64,000 nucleotides of DNA from Salvelinus alpinus (GCF_045679555.1 NC_092091.1:68639437-68703436); one strand, 5' to 3'; shown: positions 25,401 to 36,894, numbered from the stretch's first letter. The notes: generated by a model from the letters alone, not told the origin. Numbers and translations: made by a program.

Positions 25401-28400
25401 TCTATTTTCCAATCAGACAAAAAGCACAAAGCAGGAGATTAAACCACTGCATAGCAAACCGGGGAATTGACTCATTACCTTCCAGAATTCACCCATAGTT
25501 GAGAGGCTTCTGAATGTGGCTGTGTCCCCTGGGGACAGTGGTGTATCCAGGAAGACCTGGGACATCACCTTGGTGTAGTAGTACATGTTGGAGCCCACCA
25601 TCCCATAGGTCACTACACAACACAAGATACTGTAAGAGTTTCTCTGGATGAGATTATGGTGAATTTTCTTTTGTGTTTTTAGTTACACACAGCATACCTG
25701 TTCAGCATTTTCTAATAACTGTTTATTTCATACATGCTTGTATACATAACCAATGTTTAAAATAATGAATAACGGCATTAATGTTATCCTATCGTTATAC
25801 TATATATTACTGTCATGCTACAGTTGTAATAGCCTATATTTTGTTTATCCCCATAGAGTCTATTGACACACCGGTGCATCAATCTAAGTAACATCATTTT
25901 AAAAATCCCCATCAAAATCCATCAGTTTAAAAGAAAACTCCACCCAGAAACTATCTTTTGGTATTTGTTTCATTTGTCCATTGTTGACATAGTCCCGAAA
26001 TATTTTGCTTGTCAGCAATAAAGTTTTCAAGATATGTAACTTTCAAAATACAGAAATCATCCCCGTATAATGCATTTTGCATCATATGATGCTGTATTTA
26101 AAGTCATATGATGGGATGATTTTTGTATTTTGAAAGTTATATCTTGAAAACTTGATTGCTGACAAGCAAAACATTTTGGGACGATGTCAACAATCGACTA
26201 ATCAAACAAATACCAAAGAATACCAAAAGTTTTGGGGTGGAATTTTCCTTTAAGCTCGAGATATCTGTTTTTTTGCATGGGCTATGTCTCAATCCACCGC
26301 ATCCGCCTGTGGCGGTCTTCCGCATCTGAGGTGGAAAGTGGCAGAGCTAGAGCTCTGTTTGTCTGACCAGGAGACATCCCTAAAAAAGGTAATCTCAAGA
26401 AAACGTCTGTAGCGTCTGAACGGTTTGGCCTACAAAACTAATATGACCACTCTATAGAAAGGTAAGAATCTCCCGAACATGATGGCTTTCTTGGTTTTGC
26501 TCTATGACAAGTGTCATGGGACGCGTCTAAAGGTAACCCATACAAATGAAAGTATGGAGGTAGTTTTGTTCCAACAAACGTAAGGGGTTAAATATGTGTA
26601 AAAAAAACTAAAACATTGCCTGAGCTTTCGTATATGTCCAAGATATAGGACAGACACTTCCAAACCTTATGATACATTTTTTCACTGTCTTTTTTGCCAT
26701 TTATGAATGTGTTATTCAATGCGTTTCTATGGGCTATAGTAGTAAAGGACAAATTCAATATATATATATATTTGGGGGGATACCTAAAGGGGTCCTAAAA
26801 TGTTTAATAAAATAGCTAAATGGTCCATGGTATGACATTCTTAAAACAACCCCCCCAATGGCTTACACTTCTAAGAAATGTATACAACAATATTGTGAAC
26901 TACATCTTTGTGTTGATCATGTGTTTCTCTCTCTGAGTGGTCCAACAGGTACAGTGAGAGCCAGTATTATACTGCAAGCTGAGACTTCATGTTAGCACCA
27001 GCTACCAAATCCTGGCCTACCGCACTGAGGCCAAGACCTGTTTAAGATGCCACTGAAAACAGAAAACGTATAGGGGAAAGGGGATAGCTAGTCAGTTGCA
27101 CAACTGAATGCATTCAACCGAAATGTGTCTTCCGCATTTAACCCAACACCTCTGAATAGGGCTGCCTTAATTGACATCCATGTCATTGGTGCCAGGAGAG
27201 CAGTTGCAACCCCAAACATCTGTGTATACTTGAATCTGGTCAACCAGCTCCCATGCACAGGGAATAGGCTTACACTTCCACAAGCAGCAAAGTCACAGGG
27301 ATAAAACGTATTCAGCGTTCCATAGTCAATACAGGACTAACAATGAATCGTACTACACCGGATCTGACGCTCGCCGGATGTGGCAGGGCTTGCAAACTAT
27401 CATAGACTACAAAGGGAAGCACAGCCGCGAGCTGCCCAGTGACACAAGCCTACCAAATGAGCTAAATTACTTCTATGCTCGCTTCGAGGCAAGTAACACT
27501 GAAACATTCATGAGAGCACCAGCTGTTCCAGACGACTGTGTGATCACGCTCTCCATAGCCGATGTGAGTAAGATCTTTAAACAGGTTAACATTCACAAGG
27601 CCAGACGGATTACCACAACGTGTACTCCGAGCATGCATTGACCAACTGGCAAGTGTCTTCACTGACATTTTCAACCTGTCCCTGACTGAGTCTGTAATAC
27701 CAACATGTTTCAAGCAGACCACCATAGTCGTTGTGCCCAAGAACACTAAGGTAACCTGCCTGAATGACTACCGACCTGTAGCACCCACGTCTGTAGCCAT
27801 GAAGTGCTTTGAAAGGCTGGTCATGGCTCACATCAACACCATTATCCCATTATCCCAGAAACCCTAGACCACTCCAATTTGCATACTGCCCCAACAGATC
27901 CACATATGATGCAATCTCTATTGCACTCCACACTGTCTTTTCCCACCTGGACAAAAGGAACACCTAGGTGAGAATGCTATTCATTGACTACAGCTCAGCG
28001 TTCAAAACCATATTGCCCTCAAAGCTCATCACTAAGCTAAGGACCCTGGGACTAAAAACCTCCCTGTGCAACTGGATCCTGGACTTCCTGACAAACCGCC
28101 CACGGGTGGTAAGGGTAGGTAGCATCCACGCTGATCCACATCCGCCACGCTGATCCTCAACACGGGGGCCCCTCAGGGGTGCGTGCTCAGTCCCCTCCTG
28201 TACTCTCTGTTCACTCATGACTGCATGGCCAGGCATGACTCTAACACCATCATTAAGTTTGCGGATGACACAACCATGGTAGGCCTGATCACCGACTACG
28301 ATAAGACAGCCTATAGGGAGGAGGTCAGAGACCTGGCCGTGTTATGCCAGGACAACAACCTCTCCCTCAATGTGATCAAGACAAAGGAGATGATTGTGGA

Positions 28401-31400
28401 CCATGGGTAAAAAGGAGGACTGAGCACGCCCCCATTCTCATCGGCGGAGCTGTAGTGGAGCAATTTGAGAGCTTCAAGTTCCTTGGTGTCTACATCACCA
28501 ACAAACTATCTTGGTCCAAACACACCAAGACAGTCACGACAAAACCTATTCCCACTCAGGAGACTGAAAAGACTTGACATGGGTCCTCAGATCCTCAAAA
28601 TGTTCTACAGCTGCACCATCAAGAGCATCCTGACTGGTTGCATCACTGCCTGGTATGGCAACTGCTCGGCCCCCGACCGCAAAGCACTACAGAGGGTAAT
28701 GTGTACGGCCCAGTAGATCACTGGGTCCGAGCTCCCTGCCATCCAGGACCTCTATACCAGACGGTGTCATAGGAAGGCCCTAAAAATTGTCAAAGACTCC
28801 AGCCACCCTAGTCATAGACTGTTCTCTCTGCTACTGCACGGCAAGCGGTACCGGAGCGCCAAGTCTAGGTCCAAAAGGCTTCTTAACAGCTTCTACCCCC
28901 AAGCAATAAGACTCCTGAACATCTAATCAAATGGCTACCCAAACTATTTGCATTGCCCCCCCCCCCCCCCTTTACACTGTTGCTACTCTGTTTATTATGT
29001 ATGCATAGTCACTTTAACTCTACCTACATGTACATATTACCACAATTACCTCGACTAACCGGTGCCCCCGCACATTGACTCTTTACCGGTAACCCTTGTA
29101 TATAGCTTCGCTATTGTTATTTTACTGCTGCTCTTTAATTATTTGTTACTTTTTTTTTTAAACTTTTCTATTTTTTTACATAACAATAATTTTTCTTGAA
29201 ACTGCATTGTTGGTCAAGGGCTTGTAAGTAAGCATTTCACTGTAAGGTCTACTACACCTGTTGTATTTGGCGCATGTGACAAATAACATTTGATTTGATT
29301 TGATTGTGGTATTTTAACGATGGAGGATTGGTTGATTTCAAATTTTTAAGTATACGTTTTTCATGATGATTGATAAGAAAAGTATCGTCCAACCCGACTT
29401 ATTCAGCATTCTATTGTAGTATTTGCTTATATGCTCTGTTGGACTGCATCCAGGTCCATATATAAGCTATATCTAGATAAATATACATAAACAGTCCAAC
29501 ATACACACATATAGCCCATATGGCTTATATAGATGCTATTTTCTAAGCCTCTATTTCATTGACTCCCACCTGGCTGAGAAACTGGCTGATCTAGCTCCAT
29601 CTATCCAGCCAGGAAATGACTTCCTGATCCACCCAAAACCCCATTCTGGCACGGGAACACTTTCCCTCTCAGCAGCCGTGGTATAAGGAGTGGTGAAACT
29701 AGATTAATAGCATTCTGACTCTCGGTTGTGCTGTATTCTGGAACTTTCATCATCTTCCCACAATCCTATTCCCAAACGTACGATAATAGTGACTAAACTC
29801 TAATGGAAGTTCCTGGCTTGAGGGAGCTTTCCTGATACGCTGCCAGAGTTGTTTATCAGACCTAAGGAGATTGGAAAATGACTTTTCCGCAAGAAAAGCT
29901 GGTCAGCGGGTAAAAGTATCCACATGGACAGATGTCAGTATTAGTCCAAGCTAAGAGCAGCAGTTACATAGTAATACCACTTCAATATGTTTTCAAGAAA
30001 ATACAAATGCGAGAGCACAAAAGTGCTATACTTGATAGGTGTATGTACTTTTACTACTACCTTATTACAATGTAATTATATTGGTTTGCCTATCCTATAG
30101 TTATTCTGGTTCATAAACTGGGTGGTTCGAGCCCTGAATGCTGATTGGCTGACAGACGTGGTATATCAGACCGTATACCACAGGTATGACAGGCCACGGA
30201 AGGAGAGTTGTATGGCATTGAAGCTCGTCTGGAGGTTAGTTAGCACAGTGTCCAAAGAAGGGCCAGAAGTATACAGAATGGTGTCGTCTGCGTAGAGGTG
30301 AATCAGAGAATCACCAGCAGCAAGAGCGACATCATTGATGTATACAGAGAAGAGAGTCGGCCCGAGAATTTAACCCTGTGGCACCAACATAGAGATTGCC
30401 AGAAGTCCGGACAACAGGCCCTCCGATTTGACACACTGAACTCTATCAGAGAAGTAGTTGGTGAACCAGGCGAGGCAGTCATTTGAGAAACCAAGGCTGT
30501 TGAGTCTGCCGATAAGACTGTGGTGATTGACAGAGTCGAAAGCCTTGGCCAGGTCGATGAATACGGCTGCACAGTATTGTCTCTTATCGATGGCAGTTAT
30601 GATATCGTTTAGAACCTTGAGCGTGGCTGAGTTGCAACCATGACCAGCTCGGAAGCCAAATTGCATAGCGGAGAAGGTACGGTGGGATTCGAAATGGTCG
30701 GTAATCTGTTTATTAACTTGGCTTTTGAAGACCTTAGAAAGGCAGGGTAGGATAGATATAGGTCTGTAAGAGTTTGGGTCTAGAGTGTCTCCCCCTTTGA
30801 AAAGATTGATGACCACGGCAGCTTTCTAATCTTTGGGGATCTCAGACGATACGAAAGAGAGGTTGAACAGGCTAGTAATAGGGGTTGCAACAATTTCGGC
30901 AGATAATTTTGGAAAGAAAGGGTCCAGATTGTCTAGCCCGGCTGATTTGTAGGGGTCCAGATTTTGCCGCTCTTTCAGAACATCAGCTATCTGGATTTGG
31001 GTGAAGGAGAAATGGGGGAGGCTTGGGCGAGTTGCTGTGGGGGGTGCAGGGCAGTTGACCGGGGTCGGGGTAGCCAGGTTGAAAGCATGGCCAGCCGTAG
31101 AAAAATGCTTATGGAAATTCTCAAATATAGTGGATTTATCGGTGGTGACGGTGTTTCCTAGCCTCAGAACAGTGGGCAGCTGGGAGGAGGTGCTCTTATT
31201 CTCCATGGACTTTACAGTGTCCCAGAACTTTTTTGAGTGTGTGCTATAGGATGCAAATTTCTGCTTGAAAAAGCTAGCCTATGCTTTCCTAACTGCTTGT
31301 GTATATTGGTTCCTAACTTCCCTGAAAGGTTGCATATCACGGGGGCTATTTGATGCTAATGCAGTACGCCACAGGATGTTTTTGTGCTGTCAAGGGCAGT

Positions 31401-32882
31401 CAGGTCTGGAGTGAACCAAGGGCTATATCTGTTCCTGGTTCTACATTTTTTGAATGGGGCATGCTTATTTACGATGGTGAGGAAGGCACTTGTAAAGAAT
31501 AACCAGGCATCCTCTACTGACGGGATGAGGTCAATATCCTTCCAGGATACCCAGGCCAGGTCGATTAGAAAGGCTTGCTCGCTGAAGTGTTTTAGGGAGC
31601 GTTTGACAGTGATGAGGGGTGACAGAATGGGTCTGCGGCCATTATGGATGCAGGCAATGAGGCAGTGATCGCTGAGATCTTGTTTGAAAACAGCAGAGGT
31701 GTATTTGGAGGGCAAGTTGGTTAGGATGATATCTATGAGGGTTCCCGTGTTTACAGATTTGGGGTTGTACCTGGTAAGTTCATTGATAATTTGTGTGAGA
31801 TTGAGGGCATCAAGTTTAGATTGTAGGATGGCCGGGGTGTTAAGCATGTCTCAGTTTAGGTCACCTAGCAGCACGAGCTCTGAAGATAGATGGGGGGCAA
31901 TCAATTCACATATGGTGTCCAGGGCACAGATGGGGGCAGAGGGTGGTCTATAGCAAGCGGCAACGGTGAAAGGTGATTTTTAGAAGTAGAAGCTCGAATT
32001 GTTTGGGCACAGACCTGGATAGTATGACAGAACTCTGCAGGCTATCTCTGCAGTAGATTACCACTCCGCCCCCTTTGGCAGTTCTATCTTGTTGGAAAAT
32101 GTTATAGTTAGGGATGAAAATGTCAGGGTTTTTGGTGGTCAACCTTAGCCAGGATTCAGACACGGCTAGGACATCCGGGTTGGCAGAGTGTGCTAAGGCA
32201 GTGAATAAAACAAACTTGGGGAGGAGGCTTCTAATGTTAACATGCATGAAACCAAGGCTTTTACGGTTACAGAAGTCAACAAATGAGAGCGCCTGGGGAA
32301 TGGGAGTGGAGCTAGGCCTGGATTAACCTCTACATCACCAGAGGAACAGAGGAGGAGTAGGATAAGGGTACGGCTAAAGGCTATAAGAACTGGTCGTCTA
32401 GTACTTTCGGAACAGAGAGTAAAAGGAGCAGGTTTCTGGGCGCGATAGAATAGATTCAAGGCATAATGTACAGACAAAGGTATGGTAGGATGGGAATACA
32501 GTGGAGGTAAACCTAGGCATAGAGTGACGATGAGAGAGATATTGTCTCTAGAAGCATAATTTAAACCAGGTGTTGTCACCGCATGTGTGGGAGTTGGAAC
32601 TGAAGGGTTAGCTAAGGCATATTGAGCAGGGCTAGAGGCTCTACAGTGAAATAAGACAATAATCACTAACCAGAACAGCAATGGACAAGGCATATTGACA
32701 TTAGGGAGAGGCACGCGTAGCCGAGTGATCATAGGGGTCCAGTGAGTAGTTAAGCTGGCTGGAGACACGGCGATTCAGACAGCTAGCGGGCCAGGGCTAG
32801 CAAGCTAGCAGAAGGGCCTTAGAGGTACGTCGTGACGGAAGAAGTCTGTTGTAGCCTCCTCATGCGGAGCCTCCGTGTGTGT

Positions 32883-32979
<97 letters not shown>

Positions 32980-33857
32980 AGTGTGTGTGTGTGTGTGTGT
33001 GGTACTTACAGATACACAGTGTGATGAGGAAGATGACGTAGGTGACCATTTCTCTCAGGACGTTCCTCAGGTACCTCTCTCTGCTGCTGTCACTGTCCTC
33101 CATCAGCTGAGTACCCCATAGAACTGGGGGGAAAACAATTTCAACACCCACATTAGTATCCTTCCTTAACCATCAATGCTCGGCTTGAGATGCCAGTGCA
33201 TTACCAAGGAGGGCATCTACAGGTGTGTGTTGACCTAAGTGGTGTATGGAACAGTGTGGAAGAATGGCCAGAGAGGTGTTTGAGCCAATGACCCAGGTCT
33301 CTACAAGTTAAAGGGCAAGTGCACTCACTACCTCCTGTGTCATAAAGGTCCAGACCTCTTGGCAGCTGTAGTGTTCTTCATACAAGGAGGAAACGTAAGT
33401 GACACTAACCTCTTATTTTCTCCAGTATCCTCTTCCCACAGCTTTTGATGTCATGTCTGTCTTGCTGCAGGGCATCCACTGTCGGGGTAGGGTATAATCC
33501 ACGGTGGATGCGGATGCTGCTCCCTCCGGCGGTGTAACTTCCCAACCCGCTGCTGCAGCTACTGCTGGAGCCCGTGGACACTGATCTTCTCCCCGGGCTA
33601 GCCGGAGGCCAATCGGCCCCCATCATCTCATCCTCCGGTTCGAACCCCGGGTTGTCCCGACTCCAGGCTTGTCTTGAGGGGGGTGATGGTGTGCCTATGG
33701 CCCCCCCGAGCCCCAAGTCCTGGTGCTGTATGTTCTCCATCTCAATCCCCTCGCTTGTGTCCAATCTGTGCGGCAAGGACGTAACCGCTGCGCCCGTGGC
33801 GGACCTGCCAGCCTGATTCTGCTGCGGTTGTTGTGATCTCACCCGAGTCGAGCTCAT
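19476..33857 (-). CDS. pkd2: Polycystin-2, complete, 15 coding exons
   Basis: TRPP-family cation channel subunit of primary cilia and ER; loss causes polycystic kidney disease in mammals. Exons (5' to 3' on minus): 33857-33410, 33123-33010, 25612-25479, 24054-23804, 23448-23224, 22934-22706, 22466-22296, 22011-21830, 21628-21508, 21381-21283, 20968-20847, 20693-20576, 20479-20316, 20140-19993, 19706-19476. They total 2757 nt, 918 aa (human 968), phases all consistent and frame intact. Order of parts: variable Ser/Pro-rich N-terminus (1-149); first membrane segment; the polycystin (TOP) extracellular domain with conserved N-glycosylation sites (NGT, NGS); S2-S6; pore helix with selectivity filter LGD (593-595); EF-hand (715-726); acidic linker [13 protein letters not shown]; and C-terminal coiled coil ([14 protein letters not shown]). 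Two oddities: the N-terminal ciliary motif RVxP reads RVRS, and EF-loop position 3 is Gly. Intron 2 (7.4 kb) is filled with transposons. Confidence 0.97.
19966..19978 (-). repeat. Short CA tract downstream of a pkd2 donor
   Basis: On the minus strand, a CA run follows the donor gtgaga of the exon 20140-19993 by about 15 bases (plus strand tgtgtgtgtgtatg). Confidence 0.8.
20139..20317. other. Short pkd2 intron
   Basis: Intron between the exons 20479-20316 and 20140-19993. The donor is gtaggt and the acceptor gttctattccag on the minus strand. Nothing else seen. Confidence 0.6.
20519..20566 (-). repeat. CA tracts downstream of a pkd2 donor
   Basis: On the minus strand, the donor gtgagtgg of the exon 20693-20576 is followed within about 12 bases by two CA runs separated by gggcaacgagctg. 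The intron is only 96 bases, so the tracts make up about half of it. Confidence 0.85.
20969..21282. other. pkd2 intron, nothing recognised
   Basis: 314-bp intron between the exons 21381-21283 and 20968-20847 on the minus strand, AT-rich, no repeat identified. Confidence 0.6.
23588..23662. mobile_element. SINE/LINE tail fragment in pkd2 intron
   Basis: The stretch catttacattacatttaagtcatttagcagacgctcttatccagagcgactta is the reverse orientation of the 3' module at 4925-4958. A very common teleost repeat tail. Only this tail is present. Confidence 0.7.
24209..25333 (-). mobile_element. Tc1-like transposon, near full length, inactive
   Basis: The terminal inverted repeats include aaaagtatgtggacac at the left and gtgtccacatacttt at the right, flanked by TA. 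A minus-strand frame (about 24353-25072 plus upstream in-frame codons) encodes much of a Tc1 transposase: HTH part [26 protein letters not shown], then catalytic-domain stretches [25 protein letters not shown] (second Asp) and [12 protein letters not shown] (Glu). The middle (about 24760-24900) reads in a different frame from the family, with a deletion and two compensating shifts, so the first Asp region (WSDESRF in relatives) is lost. It lies in pkd2 intron 3, same strand as pkd2. Confidence 0.9.
25926..26253. mobile_element. Foldback element with about 130-bp arms
   Basis: The left arm starts ttaaaagaaaactccaccca and the right arm ends ggggtggaattttcctttaa. Matching pairs run inward through ggtatttgttt, cttgtcagcaataaa/attgctgacaag, gttttcaagatat/atatcttgaaaac and aactttcaaaatac, leaving a central loop of only about 60 bases. 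Non-coding. It lies in pkd2 intron 2 and could form a long RNA hairpin in the pre-mRNA. Confidence 0.9.
26254..27340. other. pkd2 intron 2, decayed repeats
   Basis: No gene. About 27078-27165 holds a reverse-oriented repeat (gctagtcagttgcacaactgaatg ... cgcatttaacccaacacctct) related to the tail of the SINE-like element at 60290-60345. The rest, including a poly-A-like tatatatatatttgggggg stretch near 26760, is not classifiable. Confidence 0.5.
27341..29310 (+). mobile_element. LINE (Rex1/CR1/L2-like), 5'-truncated, most of RT
   Basis: Non-LTR retrotransposon antisense to pkd2. Translated pieces in order: [50 protein letters not shown] (RT motif A), [28 protein letters not shown] (catalytic FADD), [16 protein letters not shown], then [12 protein letters not shown] and a 3' end with gacaaataacatttgatttgatttgatt. 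Several frameshifts and stops make it inactive. Poly-C at about 28958-28970. Same family as the copies at 3.2, 37.4, 59.1 and 60.3 kb. Confidence 0.9.
29311..30117. other. pkd2 intron 2, nothing recognised
   Basis: Unique-looking AT-rich intron with a small palindromic area around 29455-29525 (repeated tatataagctatat/atatagcc motifs). No exon or transposon identified. Confidence 0.5.
30118..30189. repeat. Short dispersed-repeat fragment
   Basis: Contains ggttcgagccctgaatgctg and gtggtatatcagaccgtatacc, phrases I associate with a common salmonid interspersed repeat. It abuts the 3'-truncated LINE that follows. Confidence 0.5.
30190..32830 (-). mobile_element. L2-like LINE with endonuclease, RT and a 2A-like motif; truncated
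   Basis: Minus-strand non-LTR retrotransposon in pkd2 intron 2. In order: a leader ORF (32768-32193) ending with [13 protein letters not shown]; an APE-type endonuclease ([28 protein letters not shown] at 32247-31948; then IDIILTNLP and DLSDHCLI at 31847-31356); and a reverse transcriptase ([40 protein letters not shown] at 30816-30370). The RT stops before its catalytic YADD region, so the 3' half of RT and the tail are missing. A few frame breaks separate the blocks. LINEs of this type with 2A-like peptides are known; here the motif ends NPGL rather than NPGP. Confidence 0.88.
32874..33001 (-). repeat. Long (CA)n microsatellite abutting the pkd2 exon 2 donor
   Basis: About 125 bases of (TG)n on the plus strand, so (CA)n in the pkd2 pre-mRNA, starting 3 bases after the donor hexamer gtaagt (33009-33004) of the exon 33123-33010. 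Imperfections: a TATG near the far end and gcgtgag near 32975-32982. Confidence 0.97.
33124..33409. other. pkd2 intron 1
   Basis: 286-bp intron. On the minus strand the donor is gttagt (33409-33404) and the acceptor ttttccccccag. No repeat seen. Confidence 0.7.
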
Positions 33858-35504
33858 TGTTAGTCCAATTCACTGAAAAGCTTTTAAAGGCCAGACTAAC
33901 TACATTTACGAAGCGTTCAAATCAATTATGTATCTAGCCACTAACAAGTGCTATGTTTATGTCACGCTTGACGCACATATCAGAAAGGAAATGTTTACGC
34001 ACATATTAAAATATGTAAGAAAGTTGCCAAAGTTCAAACTCTGCAAAACAATTTCGGGAAACCACAGATTAACTAATTTTGATTATTTGTATATGTTCCT
34101 CTTCACAACAAATATACTTCGAAACGTCAATTGCTTATTAAGAAAGAAAAATAACACAACTAAAGTTTGCGTAGTTCTAGATCAAACTATTGCAAAAGTA
34201 GGTATATCAACAACAACAAATATATAGTTACAAAACTAATTTGTAGCCTAAACATTTACTAATGAAACTGAAAACTATCAACGAAATGCCTCGTTTATGG
34301 AAAAGAAGCCAAACACTTTCCTTGTCCCGGGCCAGCCATCTTGTTCTTGCTGTTCCCCCAAAATCTCACATTCTCATTTGTTGGAGACTCAGATTACATT
34401 AGAAGTCATGGCGTCACAGACACTGTGGCATGCACCTCTGGAAAATACAGCACAGTCGAATGTGTAGGGGTGAATCACTTTGGTAAAAGACAATTTCACG
34501 TCTTAGAATTGTACAATATAGAATACAATAGAATATAATCAAGATGCTGTACATTCCATCATTATTAAACGAGTGAAAAAAAACATTTAAATATTTATTT
34601 CTACAGCAGTAAACTATAATTGCCTTATATGGCTCAGCAAAACACTTTTTTCTCCAAAGGTTTATATTAGTTTTTGTTCGTTTTCTGAGTAATTTCTATT
34701 CAGGATGAGTGTTTGCAGTGCTGTGTATGGAATGAGAATGAATAGCCTACTATTTAGAATGAATAAAATCACAATTTGTCATGAGTACATTATTTTAGGG
34801 CTAAATGCATGTGCCTTTAGAAACAAAGAACTATACTTTGTATAACAACGTATGTTTGGGTCTGGGGCTGCTAAGCAACAAGACAGTCCTGCAAAACCCC
34901 TGGCCAGGATTGGATGTGATTTGGACCCAATAATTGAGTGACATTTCTAAAGGCCAATCATATTTCTTTACATGGAACAACAGCATTTCTATTAGTACTT
35001 ACATAGTTATTCGGTCACTTGGCGTGTTCTTTTCTAGCAACATTGTTACTGTATTACCTTTACTCACTGTTGTGTTATTCATGTCCATTAGATGGCGCTC
35101 ATTCTCCAGTTTTGATTTAAATCCCCCACCGGCTCAATTCACAAGGGAGTTAAGAACTCAAGGTAATTACTTCAAGGTAACAATCACTGTTCAAGAAAGT
35201 ACTCTTTTTTATATATAACTTATAACAAACGCACAGTATACCTTCGTTGTTCTTTACCCGTGGCATTGTTTGCTCAAGGACTGATAACTATACACCCACT
35301 GCTGTTAACAACATAGCTGTACTTTCCAATAGCTGGATTGGATTGATAGAGTTCCTTGACTGAATGAATCATCATGACTGATAAGATGTTGTGTTCGTCT
35401 CTCAGAACAAGTCTCTACAGTTCAGATAAGGAGAGAACAGCTGTGGTGGAACCGCCAGCCTGATACAGTAGTGTAGCCTGTACAGATGGTATGCTGTTGG
35501 AATT
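33858..35504. other. pkd2 upstream region
   Basis: Upstream of the pkd2 ATG on the minus strand is a TATA-like tttaaaagc (about 33875-33883) followed by cttttcag close to the ATG, so either a TATA promoter or a 5' UTR splice acceptor is possible. Further out is AT-rich DNA without recognisable genes. A GC-rich spot with gccagccatcttg lies at about 34329-34343. Confidence 0.4.
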
Positions 35505-35843
35505 CAGGGTTGGGTAGGTTACTTTCTAAATGTAATCTTTTACAGTTACTGGTTACCTGTCCAAAAATGTAATCAGTAATGTAAATTTTGGATGACCCAA
35601 ATTCAGTATAATCTGATTACTTTCAGTTACTTAAGAGGAATTAGAGGAAGACAAGAAATATCCATCAAATACATTTGGTGTGTCATCTGAGTGGTCTCTG
35701 ACGTGTGGTCAGACTCGTTCAGGTGGAACAAACTTAACTTCGCAAACATCCTTTCTGAATTTGAAAGTTATCTGATTATAATATGTTTTGCTGGTAATTT
35801 AACTGATTACACTTTGTTGTAATAAAATTACTCCCTAACCCTG
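35505..35843. mobile_element. hAT-like MITE with cagggtt termini
   Basis: The left end cagggttgggtaggttactt and right end aattactccctaaccctg form an imperfect inverted repeat. The interior is a series of gtaatc/gattac motifs typical of this MITE type. I could not see a matching 8-bp target duplication. Non-coding. Confidence 0.7.
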
Positions 35844-36894
35844 TGTGTGACGATAACTAAGCAATATGTTATCCTTTGTTGGGTACTTGAATCATATTCA
35901 GTAGCAAGTAACAACATCAATAGGATATGGTTATTAGTGGTATATCTGATCAAGTTTTTTGGTGTAATCACTTTATCAATTACAACTTTATTCAAAAAAA
36001 TGGCGGCGAGACAACCAAAGTCCTGGCAAACATTTTACTTTTCAAACACTGTCCCGCTTCAAAACAAACAAAATAATTAAGAATATGATGTAATATTTCC
36101 ATATTATAGCTATTTGTCAAAACAAGGCCTCTGGCACACTCTAAATGTCACAATAGGCTCTGTGCTGTATCACAAAGCACTGGCATGAGAGGGTTGTTTA
36201 ATTAGCATGTATCAGCCTTCATAATAGATTTCCATGGGAAAGAGACTTCAGATCATTTTGCAGGCATGGATGTTAACAGTGCTGTCCGTGTTCTATCTGC
36301 AGTGACTATCCTCGTGATGTTATCTGATGACAAAGAAGGTAGGTATCATCAATATAGAGTTGGCTGTAACTATTTACAAAGTGTGTTTTTTTCTCAGAGA
36401 CTTTGCACCATGTGTTCTAAAGTAAACCTTTGTATGGGTTATTTTTGCATTTATCAAGCTTTGTGATGTCATGATGTATTCTTCACAGAATCAACTCTTT
36501 CTTTCTACAGTCCATCCCTAATGGTGATGTGATTAGTGATCTAATTAGAAACAATCATACCATGTTACATAACTGCCTCTACAAATGCAACACTGTGTAA
36601 GACCCAAATGTCACCCTATTCCCCTGTGCACTGTTTTAGACCAGGGCCAATAGGGCACTGATCAAAAGTAGTGGACTATATACGGAATAGAATGTCTATT
36701 GGGACGCACACATTGTGTGTTATGTCAAGAGATCTTTTCATATGATGTCATGCCATTAGGTTATCAAAAACATTATAGGTGAGTTATTCATTGCCTTCAG
36801 TCAGAACAAACAAAGAACAAGCATTCCTTTCCTTTGATCAAAATATTAACATTTTTATCCTCGACAGGCAAAAGGTGTTACAAACAGCCGCAAA

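Noticed and set aside
32193-32768. A functional 2A peptide
   Set aside because: The motif ends NPGL; the final Pro needed for efficient skipping is absent and the LINE is truncated.
32819-33151. 110-aa minus-strand ORF with a His-Thr run
   Set aside because: Pkd2 exon 2 read through its donor into the microsatellite; not a separate protein.
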